46,754 bases of DNA from Priapulus caudatus (taxonomy: Eukaryota; Priapulida; Priapulimorpha; Priapulimorphida; Priapulidae): assembly GCF_000485595.1 (NCBI RefSeq), contig NW_014577277.1, positions 77,761-124,514 of the forward strand. The letters are read 5' to 3'. The translations under genes were made by a program, and so were the position numbers. The notes under the pieces are model-generated. The model did no database searches, was not told where the DNA came from, and saw only the letters and a list, made by a program, of their open reading frames with translations. Each line of letters begins with the position of its first letter. Positions within the stretch are counted from its first letter, which is position 1. Below are positions 11,836-23,177 of the stretch, in pieces.

Positions 11836-12600
11836 TAATCTCCATTGATTTCTGTGTTTTGGGGGTTTATTTCAGAGAGTGATATCTCAGCTCCTGGAGT
11901 CATACCACATTTGAAATTCGGTTGCCATATAAGGGAATGGCTCTAAATTATTCATCTAAAATTTCAAGTCGATCCCCATCTTCGCTGCTCATTAAAGGAG
12001 GTGTACAACAGTAAGCGTCTGCAAATTGTTCACCGTTGCACTAAATCGTCTCTAGAAAAGGCATTTTATTGCATTTTTTTCGCAGAAATTCGGCATTAGA
12101 GTGCAATAATTTGCATTATGCACGCAAGGTAGATGCCTCGTGGATGTCTAGAAAGCATTAGAAGTAAAATTGGTCTTGTTGTGTATTCGTGACATTCCGT
12201 CAGGTGGCGTAGCCACAGCGAGCGGTTGGTCATTTTGGTGTTTGAAATGTGTTCAGACAACTTTGCAGAAATTCGCATCATAGAGCTGGCAAAAGTTTTG
12301 AGTGGAGCATAGAGCATGAATCTGTAGTTAATTAACATGAATAAAGTGTATCTTGTGTAAGCGCAGTAACAGTGTGAGTATTTTTAATTAATTTCTGTTC
12401 GATGCTTATTCAGGCCTGCCGCCTATGAATGCCCTCTACTGTTGTGTAACACCTTAATTGTGCCTGGTAAGGAGAGCTTTTCTGCCAAAGAAATCGAATA
12501 ATTGAGTTTTATGTTAATGAAAATCAGTTATGCAAGTCCTATAGCATGGTTTTTCCACACATGCATGTTCAAATGACATTTAAACATGTATCTTAAAATG
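11836..12600. repeat. Dispersed repeat block B, uninterrupted copy
   Basis: The block starts TTAATCTCCATTGATTTCTG and is repeated at 13334-14461 plus 14704-14810 (interrupted by insertions) and partly at 5396-6826. It is the empty-site reference for three insertions described separately (13398-13946, 14462-14694, 14727-14775). Features include GACATTCCGTCAGGTGGCGT near 12190. No protein is recognised. Confidence 0.75.
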
Positions 12601-13103
12601 ACTATTGCGAGATTTTTGCTCAGTAAAACTAAATGTAGCTGAATATAGTCTCATCTGACAGCGAAAATATCACTGATTACACCAACATTAAAAATACTAA
12701 GATTTTATGTAGTTATAGCATAGAAAATTGGATATGAACACATCGTAACAGCAATGCATTTTATCGTGTCCCGACAATGCCTAATGGCAGAATTGGTCAA
12801 CTTGTATTTGTGTCGGTGATTAATTGAAAACAAGTGCATGATTTGAGAGAGCCATATGCTTTGTCTATGGCAGATAAGTGGTGGCGCCACAAGCTAATCC
12901 ACACTTCCGCCTAGTTCAAGATAACAGAAAACGAATGTTTACGAAACTAGTTCGAAACCAGTAGTTCGAAACTGGCAGTTTTTGGTGAATACGAAGGTTC
13001 TAAGACATTTTATTGTTACTCTAGACAATTGCTGTGACTCAAGCAATAACGGTAGGTGTCATGAGTGGTCAAAACACTGGGAAATTTTCGCAATAATCGC
13101 TTT
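12601..13103. other. Intergenic, nothing recognised
   Basis: This is unique AT-rich sequence between two repeat blocks. No exon, RNA gene or element termini could be supported. Confidence 0.35.
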
Positions 13104-13333
13104 AATGTAAACATGTACATATCCGTGTACATATGTACATGTTATTTACGTACATCTACATTAAAATACACTAATTTTACACTCATTTGGTACCAGAAAA
13201 TAGATAATTATCCTCGTTTCACTCTTTTGTGGCACTTCTAACACTTAACAGTATCAAAATATCTTGACTTTTTTGGTTGCAATTCACCCTAACCCTCGTT
13301 CTAACACTGCGCTTAACCGCATGGAGCGAACAT
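13104..13333. repeat. Dispersed repeat block A, copy 3
   Basis: This is the cleanest match to 1590-1815, starting TTAATGTAAACATGTACATA and ending GCATGGAGCGAACA. Unlike the other two copies it is not preceded by the hAT-like terminus. Confidence 0.8.
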
Positions 13334-13397
13334 TAATCTCCATTGATTTCTGTGTTTTGGGGTCTTATTTCAGAGAGTGATATCTCAGCTCCTGGAG

Positions 13398-13946
13398 CAA
13401 ACTCCACGACAGATCGCGCTCTCGCTCTGGCTCAATTCTACCACTGCCACAAGCTGATTTCCGTAAGAATTTCTTACGCTTTTTTACTATAAGTTTTACA
13501 GCGACCTCGTTACTCCTGTCCTATGTAATAGGGTGTTTACTTATAAAAGCTGCAAAGATAATAAAAGTCGGATCATTATTTCATGAGAAATTTGATAAAA
13601 TAGTGATACGAAATAGTGCGCCCATTTACTACTTTCAAATCATTACGCTGTTTACTAAACTAAGTTCACGTATTTATCATGAATTTTCGGGATGCTTGCC
13701 AATATACCTAATTCTCGAACATTGTCTTTGCTACATTTTTGCGTATTCAGCTTAAAACATCTAAATTTGTCCACCAACAAACATGCAAATCATAGAAATT
13801 TCTAATGTTTTGTTCCGCGACGACTTCGCGGCCGTTGGCTTGCCATTTGCTGGATTTCCCCGGAGCTCCGCCCACTGTAAAAATAGTTCTAGCATTGTGG
13901 CAGTGGTATATCCTGAGTGTGGGAAGGGGGCGCTGCATGCAGTTTG
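13398..13946. mobile_element. Unclassified 549-bp insertion with 9-bp TSD
   Basis: Block B reads AGCTCCTGGAGTCATACC at 11890-11907 without interruption, but in the second copy it is split by this insertion, with CTCCTGGAG on both sides (13389-13397 and 13947-13955). The ends are CAAACT and AGTTTG, a short 6-bp inverted repeat. The 9-bp duplication fits Mutator-like elements; no transposase frame is visible. Confidence 0.8.
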
Positions 13947-14461
13947 CTCCTGGAGTCATACCACATTTGAAATGCGGTTCCCATATAAGGGAATGGCTCT
14001 AAATTATTCATCTACAATTTCAAGTCGATCCGCATCTTCGCTGCTTATTAAAGGAGGTGTACAACAGTAAGCATCTGCAAATTGTTCACCGTTGCACTAT
14101 ATCATCTCTAGAAAATGCATTTTTTTTCGCAGAAATTCGGCATTAGAGTGCAATAATTTCCATTATGCACGCAAGGTAGATGCCTCATGGACGTCTAGAA
14201 AGCATTAGAAGTAAAATTGGTCTTGTTGTGTATTCGTGACATTCTGTCAGGTGGCGTAGCCACAACGAGCGGTTGGTCATTTTTGTCTTTGAAATGTGAT
14301 CGGACTAGTTTGTAAAAATTCGCGTCATAGAGCTGGCAAAAGTTTCAAGCGGGGCATAAAGCATGAATCTGTAGTTATTTAAGTGTATGTTGTGTAAGCG
14401 CAGTAACAGTGTGTTTTTAATTAATTTCTGGTCGATGCTTATTCAATTCAGGCCTGCCGCC

Positions 14462-14694
14462 ACTCGCAGCTAGGGCCTGCATACCTCCCAAATCCCATTG
14501 GTTGATACAAATCACATGCCTGAAACTCCTGTTTTAATAAAACTTTTATGGTGCATTGTGACCCTAACCCTAAGTGCTAACCCTAATCCGTAACCCTAAG
14601 TTCCCTAACCCTAACGCTACTTAAAATTTAATTACATTTGTATCAACCAATGGGAGTTGGGAGGTATGCAGGCCCTAGCTCAGTAGCTGCGAGT
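14462..14694. mobile_element. Telomere-core palindromic MITE with filled/empty site
   Basis: The host repeat reads GGCCTGCCGCCTATG at 12414-12428; here it is split by a 233-bp insert flanked by CCTGCCGCC at 14453-14461 and 14695-14703. Termini ACTCGCAGCTA are perfect inverted repeats. The arms continue with GGGCCTGCATACCTCCCAA and CCCATTGGTTGATACAAAT. The core at about 14561-14622 is degenerate CCCTAA repeats (variants such as CCCTAATCCGTAA). The 9-bp TSD suggests a Mutator-like non-autonomous element. Confidence 0.92.
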
Positions 14695-14726
14695 CCTGCC
14701 GCCTATGGACGCCATCTACTGTTGTG

Positions 14727-14775
14727 CAAAGAGCTAAATATTACAATTGTACAAATTGTAATATTTAGCTCCTTG
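14727..14775. mobile_element. 49-bp micro-foldback insertion
   Basis: Arms GAGCTAAATATTACAATT at 14731-14748 and its exact complement at 14754-14771 surround a 5-base loop. The copy of the host repeat at 12434-12451 reads CTACTGTTGTGTAACACC without it. CTGTTGTG is duplicated at 14719-14726 and 14776-14783. The ends CAAAGAG and CTCCTTG match the termini of the other micro-foldbacks. Confidence 0.8.
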
Positions 14776-15578
14776 CTGTTGTGCAACACCTTTACTTTAG
14801 CGATTGCACAGTGCCACAGTGTGCGATACGGCAACAACGTCGGACGCCAATTGGTTTATATCATAGGCGTACACCTGCGCGATTATCTGGACAAGTGACA
14901 CCAGAAACGTACATGACTAGCCATTCTCGGCTAATATTAACGTACTAAAATACATAATTAATTTAATATTCTTCATACCATTCATTTTGACCATCGTTCT
15001 GTGCATTTTTACTGTCAAGTGATATGACTCGACGCCATTTTCCTCGATCATGTTGTTAGAGTAGTCCCGCGCCTGGACCTGCTACCGTTCTCGCATATAA
15101 AATAATTATTACAAGAAATTAACTCGGTATAATACCTACCTTATGAGTCCTGGTAGCTAGTAGTAGTACATATGAACATGAACGCAATTTTTAGGAACCT
15201 GTTTAAGTTGCTATATTCACGTTTCACTTTGAAAACAGTCAATAATTTTCCTCTTTGCGTCTCTTAGCGCCCTCTATAGGAGAGTATCACCATCAACATA
15301 ATCACATCTTGTAGCTGCTGCCAGTGGCTGCCACCACTGTGTGCACTTCTATTCTATTTCTATGCACTAGCTGTGTACGAGCTGGGAAGTACTAATCGTC
15401 CTAATATAGGAATTTCTGCTAGTATAAAATAATGGTGCTTGATAAAAATTCCGCTAATACCAACCAAGCATAACTTCTACTATGCACGACGTGAACTAAA
15501 TTAACCCTGTTTACATTTTGACCTTTTGCATTGACCCATGATATACAATGTGTCACCCACTTGTTATATCCCAGTGGA

Positions 15579-15579
15579 T

Positions 15580-15639
<60 letters not shown>

Positions 15640-15640
15640 A
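15579..15640. repeat. Compound (TA)n(GA)n G-run microsatellite
   Basis: About 13 TA units are followed by about 13 GA units and a run of eight Gs. Confidence 0.95.
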
Positions 15641-15950
15641 GAGTCTACAGAATACTACGTGTGTTCATGCATGCTACTAGTGTATGTGTGTTATAGAAGT
15701 GACTGACTGTTAGCGGATTAGCGCGCACTCCTCTATCCGATCTCTGACTAAAAGGACAAGGGTCCTAGGGGGTAGGGTTGTTATACAATTTTTTGTGCTA
15801 GGGGTTATTTTTATGGCCGTTGCTGCGCGTCCGCGGGTTACTGGACGCCCAGCTCTCAGGCTACACGTCCGGTAATATATTTCTCATGTGAACCCAACTA
15901 TATTTTTTCAGTAAAAAACAATAAACAATAAGTTTTTACCATAATATTAC

Positions 15951-15977
15951 CAGAAGTAGATAATAGGGAATTCCCTG
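15951..15977. mobile_element. 27-bp micro-foldback element
   Basis: CAGAAGTAGATAATAGGGA followed by TTCCCTG is flanked by ATATTAC at 15944-15950 and 15978-15984 (7-bp TSD). The left half is the terminal sequence of the copy at 46168-46212 and of the 1.2-kb element at 32213-33448; the right half has lost most of its arm. Confidence 0.7.
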
Positions 15978-16465
15978 ATATTACTTACCTTTAGGTATTT
16001 TATCAAAAAAATATGTTTTTGTAACTTTTGGAGCAATAATAAATCCAGTAAAATCAACGATTTGAAAGGGGGCGTGGTCTAATCGTCACGTGGGTTTGGG
16101 AATCTGTGCTGAGCTTTGTAATGGATGACCGGACGCGTAGCCACTGCGTATTTTTATTCCTGTTAGGCACCGTACGGGCAAATAGAATGCATACCTGTGT
16201 CTTGGGCCCGGGTGTGTAGTAGGCGATAACAAGGCAAATTGTTTAACGCGTAGAAACATAAATTAACATATCTGCACTAGTTGTACCGTATACACGTGTT
16301 TTCATGATAGAACATTATAGACTTGTAATACTTGGGGTTTCAAGTGCAATTTGTACTTTTCCGAACTATTGCCCCGTTCCATATAAAGATAACGTAAAAA
16401 TATTGCCGCGTCACATATATATATACACGCACACCGTCGCACCCGCACACGAACATGGTCACGCG

Positions 16466-16466
16466 C

Positions 16467-16542
<76 letters not shown>

Positions 16543-16576
16543 CGCACACACACACACACAACACACCACACACACA

Positions 16577-16607
<31 letters not shown>

Positions 16608-16656
16608 CCACACACACACACACAGCACGCATGCACAACACACACACACACACACC

Positions 16657-16702
<46 letters not shown>

Positions 16703-16851
16703 CACACACACACACACAAACACGCGCGCCTACACACACACCACACACACCACACGCACGCGCTACACACACACACACACACACGCGCGCGCGCGCACAC
16801 GCACACGCCACGCGCAACCCCCCCCCCCCCGCGCCCCCCCCACACACACAG

Positions 16852-16890
<39 letters not shown>

Positions 16891-16908
16891 CACACACACA
16901 CACACACT

Positions 16909-16944
<36 letters not shown>

Positions 16945-16965
16945 ACACACACACCCACACACACA

Positions 16966-17036
<71 letters not shown>

Positions 17037-17066
17037 ACCCACACACACACAACACACACACTCACA

Positions 17067-17124
<58 letters not shown>
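16466..17124. repeat. (AC)n microsatellite array, ~0.66 kb
   Basis: The array is almost pure CA/AC repeat with interspersed CG, CACG and poly-C interruptions (C-rich at about 16818-16840). Open frames through it encode only His-Thr or Cys-Val repeats and are not genes. Alternating purine-pyrimidine sequence of this length can adopt Z-DNA. Confidence 0.97.
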
Positions 17125-17127
<3 letters not shown>

Positions 17128-19162
17128 CACGAGCATGCACGCGAGTATCCAGACATTGTTAAATGAAACGAACACAGGGCAGCTAGCTGTTTTACAGACT
17201 GTAATTAGCGATCGACACGTATAGCTATATCAATATAGCTATAATTACTCACTCGCACTTTTGATTTTCGCGTACCACCATGGCGGGATGTGAAGTGTGA
17301 TCGATTAGCTGCAGTATTATTTCAGTCGCCAACACTATTGATCGTAACATACTCAATATTTTATTTACACAGTATTCAGCAACGGTATATTTTGTAGTGT
17401 ACTATAAAGTATATTGCAATAAAATGAGGCTTCGTGTGCAATTCAACGATAATATATATATATATATACGTGCGTGGGTGTGCGCGCGTGTACGTACGTA
17501 TTAACATACATATGTAACTTCTATTATAATAGAATTAAACTGATTATTAAAAATATTGGGGTGCCACACATAATTGACCTAACGTATATTAATAAATAGG
17601 CAATGGCATATTTTATAATATTTTGAACAAACTGGAAAGATTTATACACGTATGACTAGGTTAGACTAGAATACACGACTGAATTTAGCTTAATATTTTT
17701 TGTTCATCCTCCAACGGGCTGATATAACTGTATCTCCGATTTGTTTGCTGTCCCGGGAAAACGGGATAGTTGCAATGAGCGCAAGTGGGTTTAACACGTT
17801 GCTTAACACAAATCTGTGGGATGTCTAATTCCGTAAATGCCCAAAGTTGCATATATATATACTGTATATATATATTGGTAGATCTTCAATACGATTCCCC
17901 TCTACGGGAGACATTTTGAAATGCTTCGTTGCACAAGAATTAACCTCTCACGTATACCTTCATACGTGAATAGTTAAACATCAAATTATAGCTAGTGCGC
18001 GTGTGGTTAGACAGACGGATCACTGCCACTGGTATTAGGTTCCAATGAGGATGGTGAGATGCGGGTTACGTGCCTAGCTGATGATTAGTGACATGTTCGA
18101 GCTATAGTAATGCGGCTAAGGAATGGTGATATAGTTGTCTGAACAGGCTGGTCTGGTGTGATCGCTAAAAGCTAAAGGCGCGCCTATAAAAGCTGATTAC
18201 GTGGCAGAGGGTTGGTGACGCGGGTGATGAATGGTGACACAGATGGGGGGGGGGTCAAAATATCGTAGCCAAAGGCGTATGAAGTAGATGAGACTGGTGA
18301 CGCAACTGAGGGCTGGTGGCAAAGATGGCGGTTGGTTACGTGTCCGAGCGGCCGGTGACGTAACAGCTAGAGGTGCTAGTGACGTGATTGACGGACTGAT
18401 GACGTGACTGATAACGTGTGACTGAAGACCGGTGACGTAGATGAAGCGTGGTAACATAGTGCATGGTGGATGAGCGGGTTGAGGGCTGCATGACGCTGTG
18501 GTTGCCAATTGTCGAAAGCAGAGTGGAATGCTCTTGTGTCGTTTTCCGCGTCCGCGTACTTCCTATCAACTGTGTGAAGTCCTGCTCCCTCCGAAGGCGT
18601 TCAGAGCCAGTGCCGTCAGTTGCTTATTGCGTTTCCGTTTTGCCTCCCCTGTAAGTGAAAAAAAACCGGTATAAACTTAATGGTCCTTGCTTTTAACTCC
18701 TTTTTTTATTATTTCACTGACAGCGCGAGGAGCTCGCAGGCTCATGTTGATATATCTTTTACCAATGTACCGTAAAAGATTACAAATATTTATAATATAA
18801 TATAATATAATATATAATATATCTAATATAATATAAATTAATTAATTAATTAGTCATGTCCTATTGCCCACATTATGACAGCATGGTCTATCCGGCCGGC
18901 GTGATTGGTAGGCGGTTCTAGTCTAACATTGTTGCGGTAGGATGTTCTACAGGCAATGCTCGACAAAAAGCCAACCCGAAGGAATATTTTGCATGTACCA
19001 TGCCTTCAATTTAATACCAGGAGATAAACTCTACAAAACTGCTCGTTTTAGTGCGCATTTCACATAAATTTCTTGTGCCAATTTAACACAAAATTCGGAT
19101 TACTATGCGACTATCGTCAGTGACTCCTAGATGCGGTGTATATATCTTCTGTATTTCCTCTC
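17125..19162. other. Intergenic, 3' of the SPEC3/Stum gene
   Basis: Apart from the TGACG-rich tandem stretch at 18190-18450 and AT-rich runs at 18780-18850, nothing is recognised. If the SPEC3/Stum gene has a further 3' exon or UTR it would lie here on the minus strand. Confidence 0.4.
18190..18450. repeat. Degenerate TGACGT-rich minisatellite
   Basis: An imperfect repeat of roughly 15-25 bp with consensus near GGTGACGTNNCTGA recurs along this stretch, giving at least six TGACG(T/C) half-CRE motifs in one orientation, for example near 18213, 18297, 18356, 18379, 18400 and 18431. Confidence 0.6.
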
Positions 19163-20202
19163 TTACTTACTTGTCAGAGATACCATATACACGCCCCAGG
19201 AGATGCTCCAGAACCAGCCTACGAGCAGGAACGTCACAGTGAACATCTGAGCAATGCCAACCCAAAGACTAACGCAGAACGTTCTCAGGTTGGCGTCGTC
19301 CTTGCCGTTCTGAACGCGTGTACTGCTGCAGCAGAAGACCGACGCTCCACCTAGCATCGTACCTACAACAAAAAGATGACAGAGCGGCAAATTTTATTAT
19401 ATATAGCATCCTCGCACCAGGTCACTTATCTCGGCAGTTGTTTGATTACCAAAATACTCTTGCAGGGATATATTAAAGGGAGAGTTTACTCTAGGTTCTA
19501 GGGTTATTTTCAGCTAATTTAGGTTATAATTACGCTACATAAAAAGTTTCCATGGTTCAATCACCCATTTAGAAATTTTTTTTTTTAATGTTTTAAAACT
19601 AACGACTACAGTTTGATTACAACGACGTGGCGCCACTCAAAGTGCACGATCTGATAAGTTGCGCAAAACCACTTTCCAGCCAAGGGCTACAGGCCGAGTG
19701 TGTTTCTTATTATTCATTTAAAAGCAAAAGGATTGTAATATCTTATAAACGACATATAGTTTCAGTTATAATATGGATAAATTTGCCCTAAAATGAATAT
19801 CGTTCGGTTAAATAGCATTTAGGTATAAATATAATTGCACTTTTGTGATTAGCCCTCGGTCTGTAACGTGCAAAATAAATTGTCAACGGTCACGGTCACG
19901 GGTGTCATGGCGCCGTTCAAATTTCGTAGCGTTGATGTGTAATTAATTATAACAATTAAATTAGGTATCTGGTAACAAATACGTGTGGTATAGACGATTT
20001 GTTATACAGTAAGTACAGTTGTATGCAGTTAAATCCTAGAGGCTACTGTCCCTTTAAAGACTTTCTGTGATGGGTTGATCATAGACCAGCGTATGCAGAC
20101 ATGCACCCACGAACAGGATCATATTTGACAATCATATAATATATAATAAATAAACAAATAATTATATATATATATATATTATATATATATATATTATATA
20201 TA

Positions 20203-20252
<50 letters not shown>

Positions 20253-23177
20253 TATATATATAGGATAAGAGTGAGGAATTTGCTTGCATGTTTGTTTACC
20301 GCTCGTGTTCTCAACACACTTGCTTACACTTTTATTACAGAGAGATAGTAAATATGTGCGCCTCTGCTCATCTCGTACTAAATAACGTCTGTTAACTGAC
20401 TGCATTGCTCGCTAAATTGCCAAATACAGATTAATACCAATCTGAGGCTGCGATGGCCGAGTGGTTAAGGCGTTGGACTTGAAATCCAATGGGATCTTCC
20501 CGCGTAGGTTCGAACCCTGCTCGCAGCGCTTGTTTTGCTTTGTAATTGCCGTGTTAAACAAATCCTTATGAAAAAACAATGCATTACAGAAATACGATCC
20601 GAGCTCAATTCGTTGTGGAAAAATACTATCTATAGTCTAACCTCAAAAAATAACATGTTAAAAGAATATTTAAGCGAGAACCATGTATTCTGTGAAAACG
20701 GGGATACCTAAGTTTCAGTTTATATTTTGATTATTGTTACCAAACACGCAAGACTAATGAGTAATGAGTTAAAATGGGTTGGTCGTCGGGTGATGAATCA
20801 AGGAATGGTAATCTATTGTAATTCAGCTGTGACGTCCGAGGTTATATATGACGTCGGATCCAATGGGAAAGGTTTAGAATCCGATGGGATCTTTTCGGAA
20901 AGGTTTTAATTGCACAATTTAATTAATAATTAATATTATGTGATTATTTCATGTATAATTAAATTTTAAATGAGACTACTACTTTGAATTACTAAAATTT
21001 GTGGCTGCGATGGCCGAGTGGTTAAGGCGTTGGACTTGAAATCCAATGGGATCTTCCCGCGCAGGTTCGAACCCTGCTCGCAGCGAAAAAGGAATTTTTA
21101 CACGTAATTTAACTCGACACACACATGATGTAGACATGTAATTAAAGTCTCGTGGTGTCACGTATTACGCAATTTGCACTTGAAAACAATTTCGTAAATT
21201 GCATTTCACGTTATCGGCAATAATTATGTTTTGCAGTAAATTTAATATATATAGTGATGATAGGACGGCATCAGACGGATTAGAACGAGTTTAATCCTTA
21301 GTTTTACACAGATTCTGACCTGCCGCCTGGTTCCATTAGCCTTATATAGTCGCAAACGTCCACGATTATGGAGGTTGGCATACAGTAACTTTTAATAACA
21401 CCGAAACCCAATCAGTTGCCGTGGCAACGCATTGCCGTGTTGTCGGTGTAATATTCCCAATGGAAATACCAGCGCATTTATCGTTGCGGTCCGACTATTA
21501 CCTCTATTATTTACATTTACTCCTGAATGGCTGAATTCTACTGCGGCAACACAATATGGCTATTTCGGTAGATATCGGGCGCAAGCACTTATAATTCTTT
21601 GAGTAATAATAATACCTAAATACCTAACCAGGAATATATTACGAATACAAAGAGAGAAAGTTGCTTATATATGCAATCATATGTAACACGTAGGTGAAAA
21701 GAATCAATTTATATATTCAGAGCAATTGACCAATGAGAAATAAACATCGTTACAATAACAACGGAACCGAAATCTGTTTTCAAGGTGATTTGTTATAACG
21801 CCGGTATTTCGTTGCAGTGAAATTTTGATGCTAGGCCTACATGTTGACAGGCATGTCCGCAGGATACTTTAGTATGGACGTTAGATTTTGAATGACGAGG
21901 TAAAGATTTAGTTAGGTTCACGTTTAGATTTAGGTTAGGGTTATGTGTTATATGGTTGGCGATATGATATATTGATCAATATTTATGACCTATATTATAT
22001 TATATTATCAATATTTATTTATATCAATATTAAGCCTGGAACCTAAAGTAAACTTGAGCCTTCTATATATACGTACCGGTTCCCGGTAGAACGATATTGA
22101 GGACGAGGCAAACCACAGACAGCCAGCGCGGCAGCACGGGAATCGACGAGCGGATCCACGAATCCGGACTGTTCATCACCTCCTTGGCCGCCTTCTCTCG
22201 ATCCGCTTCGTCCTGCTGCTCCTGTGCCGCCGCTTGCTGCATAGCTACTCGGATGTCGACCGATCGCCGGTGGTCGGACACGGGTGTGTCGCCCACCGGA
22301 CTGTCCACAGACAGTCGGCCGCTGAGCCGACGTTGATGGTCTTCCGGTGAGCCATCGCCGAGGCTCGCCTTCGACGCTCTAGAACATGAAATGTGAAATG
22401 TCTAAACAGTCTCTGAATTGCCGCTAAATAGTCTCTTGAATTGTCTCTAAATAGTCTCTTAAATTGTCTCTAAATTGTCGCTCTAGAGGGAACATCGGGG
22501 AACATGAAATGTCGGTCACTTTTTGTCGGAAATGCATGCATATATATCATGAGTGTATAATATAGAGTCTATATCTAAGATAGTGTCTATATGATACACT
22601 CGTGATACGATCACGTCGTTCGCATGCCCTCGCCTCTTCCATACCGCAATTCGTTCACGTTTATAGTATAACGAGTCCTATATGAGAGCGCTGATATCCG
22701 CCTGGTCGTATCAATACCTAAACGCATGATTGTTTTCTCCTATAAACTCAGCTATTATCTCAGCTATCACATCGTTCACTCACCAGAATAAGCATAAAGT
22801 TGACGAAACCTAATAATTATTATGAGGTAGATGTTAAATATTATGAGTATGATAATAACACGAGTGAATAATAATAGATATTATTATTCACTCCTGATAA
22901 TAAGTACTGATGAGGTCCCGGAAGTGAATTACCTAGCTGTAGCCGGTACGATGACATTAGGATCCAACTGCGCCTGTTTGGAGACAACAAGGGTGGCGAG
23001 GTTTCTGTTAAAACTTCGTTTCAGTCCCGCTGCAGCGAGAGCAGCAGGCGGTGGCCCTGTAGTACTAGTCTTAGCGACCGGGGTCGGCACACTCGTGCTA
23101 GCGACCACGGTCGCACCATCTGTAGGGCTTCCACGGGCGCTGTCCGTAGCTGTTAGAAGTTGCTGGGTGTCGGACAT
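19163..23177 (-). CDS. SPEC3/Stum-family membrane protein (3 coding exons)
   Basis: Exons 22933-23177, 22077-22378 and 19163-19362 join in frame (phases 2 and 1) with GT-AG borders to 248 aa; start ATG at 23177. Residues 1-160 are low-complexity, with an Ala/Gln/Glu-rich predicted helix near 127-150 (AAAQEQQDEADREKAAKEV). The conserved part is SSIPVLPRWLSVVCLVLNIV (first membrane segment) leading to PGTGTMLGGASVFCC, a polar loop, then CVSLWVGIAQMFTVTFLLVG and WFWSISWG (second hydrophobic stretch). The IPxLP...LPGxGT...VGWxWSIxWG pattern is that of the SPEC3/Stum family: Drosophila Stum acts in mechanosensory neurons and sea-urchin SPEC3 is ectodermal. The protein may stop at TAA 19163-19165, or splice at the perfect overlapping donor A|GTAAGT (19172) into an unseen exon. 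The two tRNA-Ser genes and a TTAA element lie in intron 2. Confidence 0.88.
19477..20053. mobile_element. TTAA-flanked non-autonomous element (piggyBac-like)
   Basis: TTAA lies at 19473-19476 and 20054-20057. Internal ends AGGGAGAGTTTACTCTAGG and (complement) AGGGACAGTAGCCTCTAGG are imperfect inverted repeats. TTAA targets are the signature of piggyBac-type elements. The 577-bp body has no frame. It lies in intron 2 of the SPEC3/Stum gene. Confidence 0.65.
20159..20263. repeat. (TA)n microsatellite
   Basis: Nearly pure TA repeat with a few TATT interruptions. Confidence 0.95.
20447..20528 (+). tRNA. tRNA-Ser (anticodon TGA)
   Basis: The 82-nt sequence folds as a type II tRNA. The acceptor stem GCTGCGA pairs with TCGCAGC plus discriminator G. 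Box A is TGGCCGAGTGG; the anticodon stem TTGGA/TCCAA encloses CTTGAAA with anticodon TGA; there is a long serine variable arm; box B is GGTTCGAACCC. One T-stem pair is a T-G wobble (GTAGG against CCTGC), which is a normal pair in the paralogue at 21004. A TTTT Pol III terminator follows at about 20532. There is no intron and no encoded CCA. Confidence 0.97.
20876..20909 (+). pseudogene. Decayed tRNA-Ser fragment
   Basis: This piece aligns without gaps to the anticodon-stem 3' side, variable arm and T-arm of the neighbouring tRNA-Ser genes at about 24 of 34 positions, including an intact ATGGGATCTT. Acceptor and D-arm are not recognisable. It lies between the two intact copies, suggesting a former three-gene cluster or a truncated duplication. 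Confidence 0.5.
21004..21085 (+). tRNA. tRNA-Ser (anticodon TGA), second copy
   Basis: It is identical to the copy at 20447-20528 except for one T-stem base (GCAGG here, restoring a C-G pair). All arms, the TGA anticodon, box A and box B are intact. A TTTTT terminator follows at about 21094. Both copies run antisense to the SPEC3/Stum gene inside its second intron, 475 bp apart. Confidence 0.97.
21086..22076. other. Intron 2 sequence of the SPEC3/Stum gene
   Basis: A short TTAGGTTAGGG-like run lies at 21930-21945 and AATATTGAT-type imperfect repeats at 21960-22035. No coding or RNA gene could be supported. Confidence 0.5.
22859..22896. mobile_element. 38-bp micro-foldback element
   Basis: Arms GAGTGAATAATAATA (22862-22876) and its exact complement (22879-22893) are separated by two bases. 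The ends are CACGAGTG and CACTCCTG. ATAATAA is duplicated at 22852-22858 and 22897-22903 (7-bp TSD). It lies in intron 1 of the SPEC3/Stum gene. Confidence 0.75.

Larger units (their letters stand above)
14811..16465. other. Intergenic with microsatellites
   Basis: The stretch holds (TA)n then (GA)n at 15579-15632 and a micro-foldback at 15951-15977. No exon could be supported on either strand. Confidence 0.45.

Noticed and set aside
16302-17224. Long open frames of 118-306 codons on both strands
   Set aside because: They are translations of the (AC)n array (His-Thr or Cys-Val repeats) with no initiation or splice context.
18197-18508. 103-codon minus-strand frame rich in Ser/Thr/Pro
   Set aside because: It runs through the degenerate TGACG repeat and has no conserved motif or splice support.
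20079-20405. 108-codon minus-strand frame
   Set aside because: Mostly Ile-Tyr repeats from the (TA)n microsatellite.
22097-22336. Plus-strand frame opposite the SPEC3/Stum second exon
   Set aside because: It is the antisense shadow of a well-supported exon.
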